From: Omphiscola glabra
Lineage: Eukaryota; Mollusca; Gastropoda; Lymnaeidae
Direction of reading: 5' to 3'
NCBI GenBank assembly: GCA_964017045.1
Contig: OZ024811.1
Span: 17,055,388-17,119,387 of the forward strand
DNA: 64,000 nucleotides
Positions 10,816 to 24,294 of the stretch are shown one piece after another. The notes beneath the pieces were generated by a model, which saw nothing but the letters and a program-made list of their open reading frames with translations, was not told the DNA's origin and made no database searches. The position numbers and the translations under genes are program-made. Numbering within the stretch: the stretch's first letter is position 1; every line of letters begins with the position of its first letter.

Positions 10816-13440
10816 AAAATACGACTTAATTTTATAAATTAATATAAAAACACGGCCAGGTAAGAGTTCATTGTTGTAAATTTTTTGTGAGTGTGTTTGT
10901 GGGGGGTGTATACAAATAATCAGCCATAATAGAATGAGATAACTTTGATACAAGATTCCCTCAAATTGTCATTAGGCAATACATTTGGCCCCAGTCACTT
11001 ATTTGATGCAAATCGTTTCATCACTTTCGTGTTCATGAAAATTTACGAGAACCACTGGTCTAAAGTAAAGTTTGAATTAATTTTTATAATTGATCTCATA
11101 TTTGTATTCGGTTTTTCTATGAGGGTCTTGGTAGTAATCTACGTAATTTCCTTTGTCTTCCTTGAGTGTCGTCTACATTCTATTACGTTTTGTGAATTGA
11201 AATTAGAACGGTCGCCAGCTTTTATCACATGCGTTGTTATTTTGCTGAGCTCATTTATGTTAGCTCCGAGGTATTTGAATTTACACTATCTCAAGATATA
11301 TAAGATAACTTAAAAACGAAGTATTTTTTTTAAATTTCTGAATGCCCTCGGCGGTCGCATAACATAACAGTTGCCGGGCAGCATTTGGCCCGTGCGCCGT
11401 AGTTTTCCTACTCCTGCTCTAGAGGACGACAGAGGAACGAGTTATGTTTACAGTAGGAAATCATAGGCACATGTGATCACTGGAGACCAAGAGTGAGATG
11501 GATTGTGTGGAATCACAAAAGCTAGGGGTCAGCGCATGGGGATGAAAGGTCAAAAATCGGTCGGAATGGAAGGTACTAAAGGTATTTCAGAGCCCTCCAG
11601 GACTGTTTAAGAAAACCCACGCATTTCTTATGTAATTTAGCACAAATAAATACACATGATATGGTCCTCGGATTTGTTTCTTAAGAATGAGAAAAGAACT
11701 TAGGTAAGCACATTGGCAGTTAAGTATTAACAACGGAGTCCTCTAAAAGAAAAATATTCTTGTTTCTTCATTGAGATCGAGACCGCAAAGGCAAATCACA
11801 GTTATTCGTATCGATTGTTTACGGCGTTAACACAAATATTGCGGTAACCTTTTACCGAAAACACTCCTAATATTTTTTAATTAAAAATAATCCAAACAAA
11901 CAAAAAGCTCCCGATGTCGCAGGTATTTCTTTTTTCTTTGTTGGCTCGTCGTAGTGCCATAGTCTTAGGCTTTAAAAACGTATTTAGTACGGCGAAAAAG
12001 TAGGGGAAAAAGGTTTAACAGGTCTGTGACTGAATACTGGGTCTATATATAATGACGCTTTGATGAAGCGTGCCAAATCAAAAGTAGCACGTAATAGTTC
12101 CTCCAAAATGTCTCAACATCTAAAAGATAATAACTTACTATTTTACCGTGATCAAATATTCAAATTTTTCTAGTTGACGACGCTTACATTTGATTATTGT
12201 TTTGTCTTTTACATATATATATTCCGGTACATCAGTCAAACTTTTTTTCACAAAGCTGAGTCATCACGTGACACTTTTCGTTTTTACGCCCCATAAATTC
12301 AAAGTTTAAATTAGTATTTTTTCCCCATTACAACTTTAGGCCAGTAAAATGTTTGAGCCTCGGCCGCCCCCCTCCCCCCCCCCCGCCAATTTTTCCCCAA
12401 CGGGGATTCGCAGGGATCAGAGAACCCACGCTACACGCATCTCTTCTGGTAAAAGGTAGAATGAATTTTCTAAGCACTTCGGCTTTCTAGCAATTTAACA
12501 AACAAATTTAGTAAAGAGCTTTAAGTCCAATTTTGAAAAAAATAAATTTTTACTTGTTCTTCAAAGACTTAAATATTTATTTTTATAATCTGCCGGGCCA
12601 AATAAACAAAATTAGTAGTTAGTTACGATGATAGAAAACTTTGGAAAACATTATATGGATTTAATTTTCTTTTTTTTTTAAAGTATGTATCTGAAAATGT
12701 TATTTAAGACGTTACTTAAAAACGAAACTAATTATTTATTAAATTGTACAAAACGATTACTATTTATATTTACACGCCAACCCTTAATATGAACTGGAAT
12801 TTTAAAGGAAAGAAGAGTTGAGGAAATTCACGCAGATCACTATAGAAGTCAATTAGGCAAATTGCAGTGATGCTGGTATTTACTGTTGTCATTGTAGAAT
12901 TGAGAGTTTCAGAGCAACCTTAGCTAAAGCGGTGCTCAAAGGGGAAAGAATGGTAAATTATGACATTTTCCTTTTATCTCACTTCAAACAAAGAAATGAG
13001 TCAACTTAATTATAATACAGAACCTTCTCCAACTTAAATTTAATAATAAAAAAATTAAATTTCAAAAACGGTTAATTTCAAGTCTCAATAAAAATGCACT
13101 AAAGAATGGTTGGTGAGAACCGTTTTGAAACACTATTTTAGTGTTTATTACCTATGGTATTTTAGGACGCTAGAAGTGGTTGGGGTGCTTTGAGAATTGT
13201 AGGTGGCTTGAAAGCCGGTTCGGTCAGATGAAGAGGGTAGACAGGGTTTATAGACCGAAAGGAACTTAATTTTTTTCTTTCTGATAACGAGCTGCGCTAT
13301 GCATGTGTGCATGGAGTTTATAGTCTGTGTACATAATTAGAAATTTTAGTTTCATTTATTATGATTAAGGACCTGGGCTGATTCGGCGCTAGTACGACGC
13401 ATTACAAAGTTTGAAAGAACTTGATGAATTAACCAATCTA
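10816..13440. other. non-coding, no gene recognised
   Basis: AT-rich, with poly-C tracts near 12370. An open frame of 122 codons at 10945-11313 (+) is hydrophobic but of low-complexity composition and is not convincing as a gene. Confidence 0.4.
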
Positions 13441-13449
13441 GTAGGAGCA

Positions 13450-14010
13450 AGCCCGCCCCCCCCCCCCCCGGGAATCCTGTTTGACAAGTCTGTGGTGGCT
13501 TGCCGATTTGGAAGCGCTGGCCACCGACCCCCTCAGCGTTAACCTGGGGCACATAACCACCATTGCGTGGTAGACATGGCCATGCATGGTAGTTGCTGGA
13601 ATAAGCGGCTCCTACAGGGCTGCCACCTATGATACTTCAGAAGGGGGGGGGGGAAGGCAAACACAGGGTAGGGATCATGATTACAAGTTGCCGTTAAGGG
13701 ATATGAGGCGAGAGGCTGTGGTGGTAGTCTCTGACCGATGATTCTAAATATGCAGCCTTGAGAAAGCTGCTCCTAGGCAACCGTTTCGTCCCAGCTACTT
13801 CGCGAATTAGTTGCGAGGTGGAAACCCACTATAGAATCCCTCTTAGAAGGCGTCCGATGCTTCCCCGGGACGGGTGGGGGGATATATTAGGACGTTAATT
13901 TACCGACCCGCACGACCCGACGTCGGGGAAACCCGGCGCCTGGCGGGTGTGGGTGGGCGCCTAGGAGGGCATAATGAGAGCTAGATTGACGGCCCGCTGA
14001 CGCCATTTCC
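13450..14010 (+). repeat. GC-rich dispersed repeat, inverted partner at 62515-63195
   Basis: Contains 'tgtggtggcttgcc', 'gcaaccgtttcgtcccagct' and 'ccccgggacgggtggggg', all found as reverse complement at 62515-63195. Smaller related fragments lie in the duplicated segments near 36380 and 43350. It is more GC-rich than its surroundings and has no intact open frame. Probably part of a retroelement, class unknown. Confidence 0.7.
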
Positions 14011-15629
14011 TAATGAGACATTTCAGTAGGAGCAAGAGTTTGTCGATCCCATTTGGGGCACGGGTACCATGTGTTTATGGAAAACACGTTTTTCTAGTGA
14101 GACAGACAGGTAGTGGTGACCTGCTATGTTGTTTTTTTTTTTGTAATTTATTTTTCTTCACAACGTTGTCCCAGGCCTTATATCCGGTATATCAATACAC
14201 ATGTTTAAGCGTGAGGATACTTGTTGCTATTCTTTTAATTCCTGTGATTGTTTGGGCTAAGTGAGCGATTCTCTAAATTTGATTCAGGTCCTCTAGTTAT
14301 AATTTCGGTTAATTTTAGACTTTAGCAAGGATAAAATCCAAATATAGGCTTACACACACATTCAGCCCAAGTAATGATATATTCTCATTTTCGAAAATAT
14401 CTTTTCTAAAAACTAATTTTAAGGGTAAAATATTCGAAATGTATCAGGACCCTTGTGCCATAAATAAAAGGCTCGTTCTCAGACATGTGTACTACTTTTC
14501 AATCCTGCTACGGGATATCGACGAAACAATATATGTTTCATAGGTCTTGGCGATTACAGGTTCATACAAATCAAAAATCAAAATTCCATATTCAGATGTT
14601 TTGTTTGATATATTTGGTCAGCGCTCTGTCTCTTCTGAGATCCTTGTGACACTTTATTTCAAGCTTGTATGAGTTTAGGTTAAAGACTATTATTTTTAAA
14701 GTACCCTTTTTTGTTGTTAACAAATCTAATTTTTTTTGGCTCAGTGTGGCATTTTGCCTGACACGCTAGTCGAAATGTTTGTGTTGTTCACAAGCCTATG
14801 CGTACCTTGTGTTGCGCGTCTGATTATTTGACATATTGATCGGAAGTTCTTACAAGAGTGTTCAAACTATATGTCTTATTGCAAGCCTAGTCTTGTAGTA
14901 AGTTACAATATAATATTATTTCTAGCCGGAACAACTTGAGATATTGATTTGTTTTATGCCTTATTGCAAGCCTCGTCTTGTAGTAAGTCACAAGCATTGA
15001 ATAAATCAACATTTAATGGGTAAAGGAACTCCAGAAATGTGCATGTTTCTTTATTAAAACAAAAAAAACCACCAAAAATAAACATGCATACAAAGAAAGA
15101 AAAGTCCTGTTTGACCAGCGGGTATAAACATTCGTATTAGGACTGGAATTTACGGAAGAGGACACAATGCGAATCATCAGTCTCATTACTGGAATGGTAA
15201 TTATGGTTTTAAACTTGTGGTAGCGACAATGAGCCAGGTATCACGTGAGATATTCAGAAAGTTTTGAATCTATTTTTTTTTTAACATTCGAAAAATTTCC
15301 ATTATTATCTTATGATGTTAATTCCTTTAATTTTAAATACCATTTTGTTTAACTGTGATCATACTGGTTTCTTGGTGTCATCCGACTGTGAGTAACACTG
15401 CAGCAACATTACAAAGTACAATTCAATCAGAAGTTTGCAGTAGATAATTTTTTTTTTTTAATTTTGACAAATTATTTCTGTACATTTTAATATTTAAAAA
15501 CTTATAAGACGTGTTAAGTTGTTGTGTGTTCTTTTTAAATCTGACCCACCCCTTAACTTCTAAACAGAAGTTTATTAATAAATATAAGAATGAGCTATGC
15601 TGACCATAACTCCAAATAAACGAAAATTT
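14011..15629. other. non-coding, no gene recognised
   Basis: AT-rich. A phrase around 'gcaagcctcgtcttgtagtaagt' occurs twice (about 14882 and 14970), a small local duplication. No coding exon supported. Confidence 0.4.
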
Positions 15630-16820
15630 TCTTAAAATCAATCTTAGTTATTTTCAATTATTTTAATATTATTACGGAAATCGAATAAATTTAAATGCGC
15701 AAAAAGTATTATATATCTCTGCCTTTAAAAAAAATAAAAGTATAAGTATTACTATTATAAATTACAAATGCATTTAAAGTAGCAACTATGGAAATATGTT
15801 CAGCATTTTATCCGAATGTAAACGTTATGAAAAACGTATTAATTTAAAAAAATATGATCTCATAATTGCATCGTAATTACAATTATCGGGAAAACAAAAC
15901 ATCTGTAATTTTTAGTGAGTTTTGTAATGCGTTGTTAAAATTACGAAATAAAAATAAAATTAATTTTATCTAAATAAATTCGCAATGACTTCATAGCGTG
16001 AATTTCCTATCTAAGATCTAAGTTTCTTCTATTTAATAACCGTGCGTAACACAACTGATAATGTATTTTCCTCTTCTTAAAATTAAAATTAATAAATATA
16101 ATTGATTGCTTTTTAAATTGCTAAAAATTTGCTAAAACTAAGTACGAATTCTGCTTTTTATTTGTAACATTTAATAAGTTTCTACCTTTTATTCATTCCA
16201 AACATTTACTTTAAAAAAATTATAAGTTATTTTTTAAAAAAGGTAACTTGTAAATATAATTTTAATAAGTAAATGCCGTTAAAATCATTCAGAGCAGCGA
16301 AACTACATAAGCCAAATAGCATTCACTAATGCACTTATCACTTATCCAAATAAGAACAAAGTGTAAGTGGGTTTACAATCCCGTGAATGATTTTATTAAT
16401 TTTTTTAAAAACTTTGTGTGTGTTGGGGGGGGGGGGGGTGTGAGTAATTCGACCCTTACATTTGCCAAACATAGCACAAGGTTAGGCCTCAGTATGAATT
16501 TGATAAATATTTAATCTTGTTAGGTACATTTATATTGCTGACAGGAAATAGCCTTGTGTACATTTTTGAGTGGATGACAATACCTTTAAATCAAATGATA
16601 CTACAATTGTGAAAAATAGATGCTATGTTTTCCTTTTACCAATTAAAAAAATCAATGATGTTAACAAAACGTAGGTACATTAACATAGTTATAGCCATGA
16701 ATATCAAAACCCAATCATTTTACACAAGATACAATATTATTTTCAAAATAGAGATAAGTTAATATATTTTTTTGGGTAAATAGTTGATAGATACACTGAG
16801 AGACAAACAGAGATACACAT
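15630..16820 (+). mobile_element. Helitron-like repeat, inverted copy of 24560-25700
   Basis: Read forward, this stretch aligns over about 1.1 kb with the reverse complement of 24560-25700. Shared landmarks include 'ccaaatagcattcactaatg', 'aaataagaacaaag', 'gtgaaaaat' and 'aacaaaacgta'. The partner ends in a Helitron-like CTAG terminus; this copy instead runs into the GATA/GACA array. No transposase is visible, so it is a non-autonomous element. Confidence 0.65.
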
Positions 16821-16847
16821 AGATAGATAGGTTAAATAGATATATTA

Positions 16848-17700
<853 letters not shown>

Positions 17701-18000
17701 CAATTATTTTAAAAAATCATTTATTAACTTTGCAGTTAACCACTTAAAATGTTTAAGTAATATATGAAATCCACACTACTATTAAGTAATTTTAAAAAAC
17801 ATATTTGCATAACAAAAGCATGTCAAGCAGAGCCATTGCTCGACTTTTCGAGGCCGTTTTTGTCACTTTTGGTTTAGTCCTCCCCCCACCTAAAAAAAAA
17901 CAACACACCAGCACCCTTAATTAACCTTGGATGACAACTCCTGCGACGCCACTGGTGCCAAGCAATATCAACCACATTCTGTTCTGGTTCTGGTAAGGTA
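17701..18000. other. non-coding, no gene recognised
   Basis: AT-rich spacer between the GATA array and a LINE tail; nothing further seen. Confidence 0.4.
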
Positions 18001-18290
18001 CGTTACTGCATCCATATACTGGCATATATGCAACGGTTGCGGAAGCGATGCTGCCATCCTGAACGGCTCCTAGCAGACGCCAGGGCAGCCTTGAGGCTTT
18101 AGATAGATGTCGAGTTCACGGCGGTATTGTCCCGGTGGTTCCAAGCGATTATTGTGCGTGGGAAGAATGATTGTTTATGTTGCATTGTGTTACTCCGAGG
18201 CACAGTGAAGCATTTGCTATTGTGCCGGGTGTAATTTCTCATGGGGATGTCAGAGTGTAAGTCAATGTTAAGTGAGTGTTTGGCTCTAAT
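18000..18290 (-). mobile_element. LINE reverse transcriptase C-terminal tail
   Basis: The reverse complement matches 53255-53510, whose translation has the FFPRTIIAWNPL block typical of the C-terminal end of CR1/Jockey-type LINE ORF2 proteins. Only the terminal part is present, as expected of 5'-truncated insertions. Confidence 0.7.
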
Positions 18291-18299
18291 TAATTGACC

Positions 18300-19799
18300 T
18301 GGCGTTTGTGGAGTGAGATGGCCGGCACTAGCCCCATGACTACTTTGTATAAGAATGTTAGGCGGATCTTTTCTTGTCTACTTTAAGAAGCCTCTACTTA
18401 CAATGAGGATTTAACAGAAAACTTAATATGCCTCCATGCCGTTGAAATTAATTCAAATTCTCTCTTATACAAATATGTTTCAATGGAGAGTTTCGGACAG
18501 CTAGCAGTCTCCATTTGAACAAAAATAAACGCATCAGTCAGTAAATGAGTAAATTGCCATTTATTTTCTTAAATTTTCAGCTGTCTTACATCATCGTTTA
18601 AAATTATTTATTAATATTTATGTCTGAATGTGTACTTTTTTTATTTTTCAAATTATTTTTTACATTTCTATTGTTATTGTAGCTACGATTTAAATTGTGA
18701 TACTATTTTGTAAATAAACAGTGTGTCAGTAAAAAGTGGTATTTAATCCAATGTTAATCAGATTACATGTGGTAATTTAAGATTTAATTTAATTTATTTG
18801 GATATATAAATGGAGATGTGCTTTCATTTCATTGCACATGTGCATTTTAAGCAAATATAATTATGTATGTTATAACAAAGACATTTAAAATTCGAAAAAA
18901 TTAAATTGTAGGCCCCACGCTTGTTGTGATATTATGACAATAAATGATTAGGTTAATAAATCTATTTTTTTTAAAAACATATATAATAATTATGTAATAA
19001 TTGTGATAGTTTGGTTTCCAAATGATACAAAATTTGTAGTACAACAGCTTTTCTTGAATATTTTCCAAAAATATGTTATTCAATCAAAATAATTTTTATT
19101 CATTGTAATTGTTTATACATGGTACAATGTTTCCTTATTTTTCGAATATTCTAAAGATAGTTGTGTGCTATCAATACCTTTAAAGAATTATATTAACGGT
19201 AATTCCCTGAAAGTCAACAACTAATACATAACGGAAATCCCCGATATTCAAACGGAAATTTCTGATATGTTCGCGTGTAAAAATTATAAATTCCTTTTAA
19301 TTGGAGGGGGAGAAGCGACTTTATCGTAGAAAACACAATTTGTTAATAAGGTAAGTACATATTCAAAATAAGAATGTACCGATACTTCACGAACTCGAGA
19401 GTATATAGTCCTATAAAAGCAAAGGAAAATTGAATTTCCCTAAAGACCATATTTTCTTTGTCGCTAGTTATTGTTATATCAATTTATTGAAACAATATCT
19501 ATGCTAAGTGATTGTAGGCATATATCTGTCTACAATATTTCATAAATTATCAAACTGTTTATGCGTCACGTTTAATTCGTATAAATAATGTGACAAACCT
19601 CCCTTTCAGACATAAGGACCTATTGTAAATAAGCCTTTTTTTTTTTTTACAAATGTAGATAACTCACGTATTGATAGAAGTCAAATTAACCAAATGACTT
19701 TTAAAGCGATTGATGACATCATTTCAAACAACTATACAACAGCTCTTTTTATACAATATCAATAAATGAAGAAAACGGGAAAACCCAAATCCAGGAATC
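18300..19799. other. AT-rich sequence upstream of the second protease-like gene
   Basis: No coding exon recognised before the short first exon proposed at 19800. Core promoter not identified. Confidence 0.4.
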
Positions 19800-21965
19800 A
19801 TGAGAGAAAGCTGCAGCCAAACTAAAGAATACGGTATGTATTTTGTGGTTGTTGTTGTTTTTTTTTTTTAAATACTCTAAACAAAAAAAAAATTAGAATG
19901 TTTACAAACCATATGTCATATGTAAAATTCAGAATGCATTCATTCTGATCTTTAGCAACATATTTGAATTTTTTAATCGGAGTTATAATTCTGATATGGC
20001 TATGTTGTTAATAATTACTTTGTAAAATATTCATCATGTACCACCATTTTACTTGTCTGTTTACGCGTGCTTTATGAACGTTTGAACAGCTCATTAATTA
20101 TTTAGATTGTTTCTGTTTCTTGAATTGAATGCATTTTTATTTCAACCTTCCGATGTTTGTTCATTTAGATTACAACATTTTAATGAATTTGTTTTTTTAC
20201 AAATACCCTCCCCCACCCCCCCCCCCAAAAATATTTTAAAATTATATATTTAAAATAAAACAAGTTTATGTACCCAGCGTGCATCAGCATAAGTCTTTGG
20301 TGGCGCAAAATATCTTCTGATATGGGTTTGAGCCAATGTGAGCGTCACGGTTTGATTCATCTTAAAATTAGTTATACAATTACAATGGTATTTTCATTTC
20401 GGTTTGAGATTTATTTCACCGACAGGAAGTTTCTCTTAAGAAAGAAACATGGGACAATCTGAGGGTTAACACAAAAAAAAAGTATTTTTGTCATATTCAT
20501 TGTATTATGAGGATAGTTAGCAAGTGTTTTTTTTTCATCCATGGCAACTACGGATCAAAGGTTACCAAAAGCAAGCATAAATGAGTTCGGAGTAGTTTTA
20601 TGTGGATTTGTCTGAATTAGCAAAGCTTTTCCATTATTGTGTAGATGTGAATTTAAGATAATTAATTAAAAATTTTGGACATTTAAACTTAAAGCTACTT
20701 TGCAACATTTTGGTTTATTTTTTAAAGCTTTTCTTTTGTAAATAATAATTTAACAATATCAAAAAAAATGTTTTAGATAAATAGTAATAATAGTATAGAA
20801 AATTCATTTATCAACAAAATTGTATTGTACTAATAATTAATAAAACAGCAAATAAATGTGTAGATAGACATGGAAGTGGGAAAATGTGATCTACATTTAT
20901 TTCAGCCACACGTGGCTTTTCCATGCAGTAGCCAATCAGCAGAGTTACTCAGAGTTACTGCAATGATTCATTAAAACTATCCTTTGATATTGATCCATTA
21001 AAAATAGCTAAACAACATGTTGTCATTGTGTTTCAGAAGCTACTGTGAGCTTTCAGATCGATGTCGGCCCGCTGCAGTCATTCGCCAACTGCTCCAAGAA
21101 TCCTGGTCACGGCGACTTCATCGAAGTTGGCAGCTTTACGGTGGCGGACCTGCCCGTGGGTGTAAAGAAATCAGCCGTTGCGTGCGATCTATTCCAACTG
21201 ATTGAATCCATGATCTCTCTGACCGTGCGGGTGGCGGTGTCCACAACCAGCCCGGACCGCCCGAGCTTTTTCAAGAACACCAACATACCGTACCCATTCC
21301 ACGACAAGCGAGGCAGTTACGAGAAACGCATGGGGACTGGAAGGATACACAATGTCAAGATGTACACATCGGATGATCGACGCCCGTGCGGGTGCCAGGG
21401 GTGCAGAAAGAATTCAACACCAACGCTTGAATGGGGAACGCTGTACGTCACCACGGCCAGGCACGTGGTTTTCGATAAACACGAAGCCGAACTCTCCGTG
21501 TGCAGATTGTTCTACGACGCCCCTGAAAGCAACGGGACTGACGTGCATGGAGAAGATTTGAGAATCATCGACGAAAAGGTGGACAAGTGTCTGGTCCAGT
21601 GCATCACACACGACACGTCATTGTTGCAGAAACTCTCCGACACCTTGAAAACGTACAAACGAATGCATAAGAAAGTTCAAAAGATTTCAAGGAAGAACAA
21701 AGCCTCGAGTCCAATCTCTGTCATCGTGTCGCACCCGCACGGGTGCTCTAAGCACATCACCTTTGGAAGGTGGACACACACACCAAACAGCAGAGAAGGG
21801 AGCTCTTGTTTTTACCACACGTCAGCCACGTGCCCCGGCAGTAGTGGCGCCCCTGTTTACATCCTAGGGAGCAGGATTGGCCTCGAGGGCGTTCATATCG
21901 GAACGAACATGAACGGAGAAAATTTCAGCCACGTTGATTACAACGGGAAGGCTAGGGTTGAGTAA
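19800..21965 (+). CDS. PA-clan serine protease-like protein, two exons, 320 aa
   Basis: Paralogue of the gene at 6222-7136. Exon 2 has no suitable ATG at its start but follows a good acceptor (gtgtttcag, about 21028-21036). A short exon 19800-19833 (MRESCSQTKEY plus one base) ends at a GTATGT donor in phase 1 and joins in frame, giving 320 residues. The triad is intact by motif: H154 in TTARHVVF, D204 in CITHDTSLL and S281 in TCPGSSGAPVY. CGCQGC (about 129-134) precedes the His strand, and VIVSHPHGCSKHITFG lies at about 240-255. Unlike its paralogue it keeps a C-terminal GVHIGTN strand after the Ser box, as active PA-clan enzymes do. No signal peptide or membrane span. Exon 2 is clearly more GC-rich than its flanks. 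Family unnamed; protease activity is inferred. The first exon is less certain than exon 2. Confidence 0.72.
21037..21965 (+). CDS. main coding exon of the second protease-like gene
   Basis: Carries nearly all of the protein described for 19800-21965: the N-terminal region, CxCxxC, and the His, Asp and Ser boxes. It runs from the acceptor to TAA 21963-21965. It begins in phase 1. Residues conserved with the gene at 6222-7136 include seven cysteines and the whole SHPHG block. That pattern implies selection on protein sequence rather than a chance open frame. Confidence 0.85.
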
Positions 21966-22061
21966 GGATCGCAAGTTTTCATGTCATTATAACGTGAGGA
22001 CAAATTTTTGTTTAATCAAAATGGCTGGAATCATAGGAAGATGCGATGACATGACTCAAAA

Positions 22062-22067
22062 AATAAA
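22062..22067 (+). promoter_or_regulatory. candidate polyadenylation signal
   Basis: AATAAA about 97 bases after the stop of the second protease-like gene; a second AATAAA lies near 22127. Position is suitable but the motif is common in AT-rich DNA. Confidence 0.45.
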
Positions 22068-22439
22068 TATATAAATACTAATCTTGAGGCGTTGTGTGAC
22101 TGTTGTTACCTCTCTGGTGAGAAACAAAATAAAACAACAGGCACACTATGACAGCACAGTTACGTTTCGGTAACTGCGTAAAAAAAAATGGCAACTGTCA
22201 AATTTTTCAGTCACGACGTCCTAAACCCAATCCACTATAGCACATCAATCGTCATACTCGCAAGGAAAGGGGGGGGGGGGCTTGTTTCAGTGTTGAAGTG
22301 ATGGGTCAGAACTTTTCTTGGACACATTATATTCCTCAAAGTTTAAAGGATGTATCGATTTCTAGAAGGATATTTTTTTTGTTGTTAAAATGATGTCGTC
22401 AACAGGTCATAATAATTTTTTGTGTTCATAATTTAAGGT
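22068..22439. other. non-coding spacer
   Basis: 3' flank of the protease-like gene with a poly-G run near 22270; nothing else seen. Confidence 0.4.
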
Positions 22440-23440
22440 TAAAAAGGGTGAAAAATTCGTGAACTGCTGTTTGCTTAGGATGCAGCCTTAATATCGCCTA
22501 CAGAAGAAGGTCTTCAGTGGCTAGTTAATCGTCTATCACATGCTTGTAAAGAGTTTGGACTGTCAATTAGACTACACAAAACACATGTCATCTTGCAATA
22601 AGCACCATCCATTCCCATCATATTTATTGAGGGCCATAATCTGTCGGTTGTTGAGCATTTCACATACCTTGGATCCAATATTTCTAGTTCTCTCTCTGTT
22701 GACGAAGAGGTAAACATCAGGATAGTAAAAGTAGCAGCAATTCTGCCTAAACTGAATAAGCGGTTGTGGAATAATCTCAATCTAACTGAAAAAACAAATC
22801 TAAGTGTTTATCAGGCATGCGTGCTTAGTACGCTCCTATATGGCAGTGAAGTATGGACCACATATACCAGATATGAGCGGAAACTCAACCGCTTCTATAA
22901 AAAATATCTGCGTCGCATTTTACGCATTCGATGGCAGGACAAGGTGCCTAACATAGAGGTTTTGGAACTTACAAAAATGTGTAGCATATTCTCCGCTCTT
23001 AGCAAGAGACAAATTTGCTTATAGTTAGGCCATGTAAGGAGAATGGAGGAAGGCCGTATTCCAAAGAAGATGTTGTAGGGAGAGTAGGCAGAAGGGACAA
23101 GACTTACGGGATGGTCTCACGCCTGAGAATTATGGACATTTGCAAAAGTAGCATGAGCGAAGCAAACATTAATATCAACAAATGGGAGATCATTGCTTAA
23201 CAACGTTCCAGCTGGCGAACAGCAGGGGATGGTGGGGTCAAAAAGACAGAAGATGCGCGAAACGAAGCCCTTGCAACAAAAGGAACAATAATGAAGGCCA
23301 AATCTAACCAGGAGTCAATATTCTCCTACGAGCAATGCAGTCAAGACAGTCATTCCAGGATTGGCCTAGTGAGCCATTCTTTGGAGTGTACATGGCTGCT
23401 CCATCGTCTCCCGAAGACGCGAGGATGCTATATATATATT
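22440..23440 (+). mobile_element. LINE ORF2 C-terminal remnant
   Basis: Plus-strand translation shows FTYLGSNISSS, YQACVLSTLLYGSEVWTTY and LRRILRIRWQDKVPN, then LGHVRRME-like and SHSRIGLVSH-like blocks. This is the order of the thumb and C-terminal region of endonuclease-reverse transcriptase LINEs common in marine and molluscan genomes. Several stops and a frameshift near 23025 make it non-functional. Confidence 0.85.
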
Positions 23441-24188
23441 TGACTGTAACTTACTAAGAAAGGAAGGGTGGTGTCGAGAGCTGAGCTAAAGTGTGGACAT
23501 TTGGCGGCACCTGTCCCTGCTTTACACAGAGTATCGTGTCTATGTCCGTACAACAATTTTTGACACATTTAAGTAGAATGGGGTCTTTAAAAGCTTTTTT
23601 TTTCATTATAGAGGAAGGGAGGAGTCGAAGGTTGGGTAACAATCAAGGATGGGGAAAGTCCTATAAGAGCCTTCTTGGGCCCCATATAAGTAATAAAACA
23701 CGTTCGTTTTTTGTTGTTTTTTTGTTTTGGTGATTGCACAAAGTGGAGAAAAGGAAATTAGTGTGTTGGGTGATATATTTTTGTTTAAAAATTGAACCGT
23801 TTATTTTCAAGATTCCCGGAATATCGCATTACTCCCAAAGGTTCATGTCTCATAACTGACTTATTTTCATAGCACTTCATTTCTCATAACTGACTTATTT
23901 TCATAGCTGTTCATTTCTCGTAACCGCATCCTCATAACGACCATTGTAATAAACAGTCATTTTATTTAAACTTAAATTTATGTATTTTATTAAATTAAAA
24001 AAAAAATGTTGATTCCATGCGTTCGTCACAATGTGACGATGCTGGGATTTTTTAGGATTAATAATCGCCTCTTTCCTCGCCGCTGGATAACCCAAACGGA
24101 ACATCATATGTGGATTGGTACTCATGGCACCGGCAAGAGTTATCGGAAAGTTTCCATCTCCGGGTTTGGATTCAGAGTTTCCTTCTCT
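23441..24188. other. non-coding, no gene recognised
   Basis: Contains a small local repeat ('cataactgacttattttcatag' type, near 23850-23910, two units). No supported gene. Confidence 0.4.
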
Positions 24189-24275
24189 TAGATGTGTTGC
24201 CATCCAAGGCTAACGAGTCCCATCCACCCGGGTGCTGGTGATGTTTTTGCCTGAGATTGGATCTGTTTAGACCCA
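24189..24275 (+). repeat. SINE-like repeat, copy A
   Basis: Shares 'aacgagtcccatc' and 'tctgtttagacc'-type blocks with 28284-28416, where a tRNA-like 'gggattgaactcgggtcc' box follows. Too degenerate to identify a parent tRNA. Confidence 0.4.
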
Positions 24276-24294
24276 GCCCCCATTTTATTATTAA

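Noticed and set aside
10945..11313. 122-codon plus-strand frame with hydrophobic stretches
   Set aside because: No family resemblance, AT-driven composition, no splice or conservation support.
23491..23733. Short plus-strand frame downstream of the LINE remnant
   Set aside because: No family features and overlapped by an equally long minus-strand frame.
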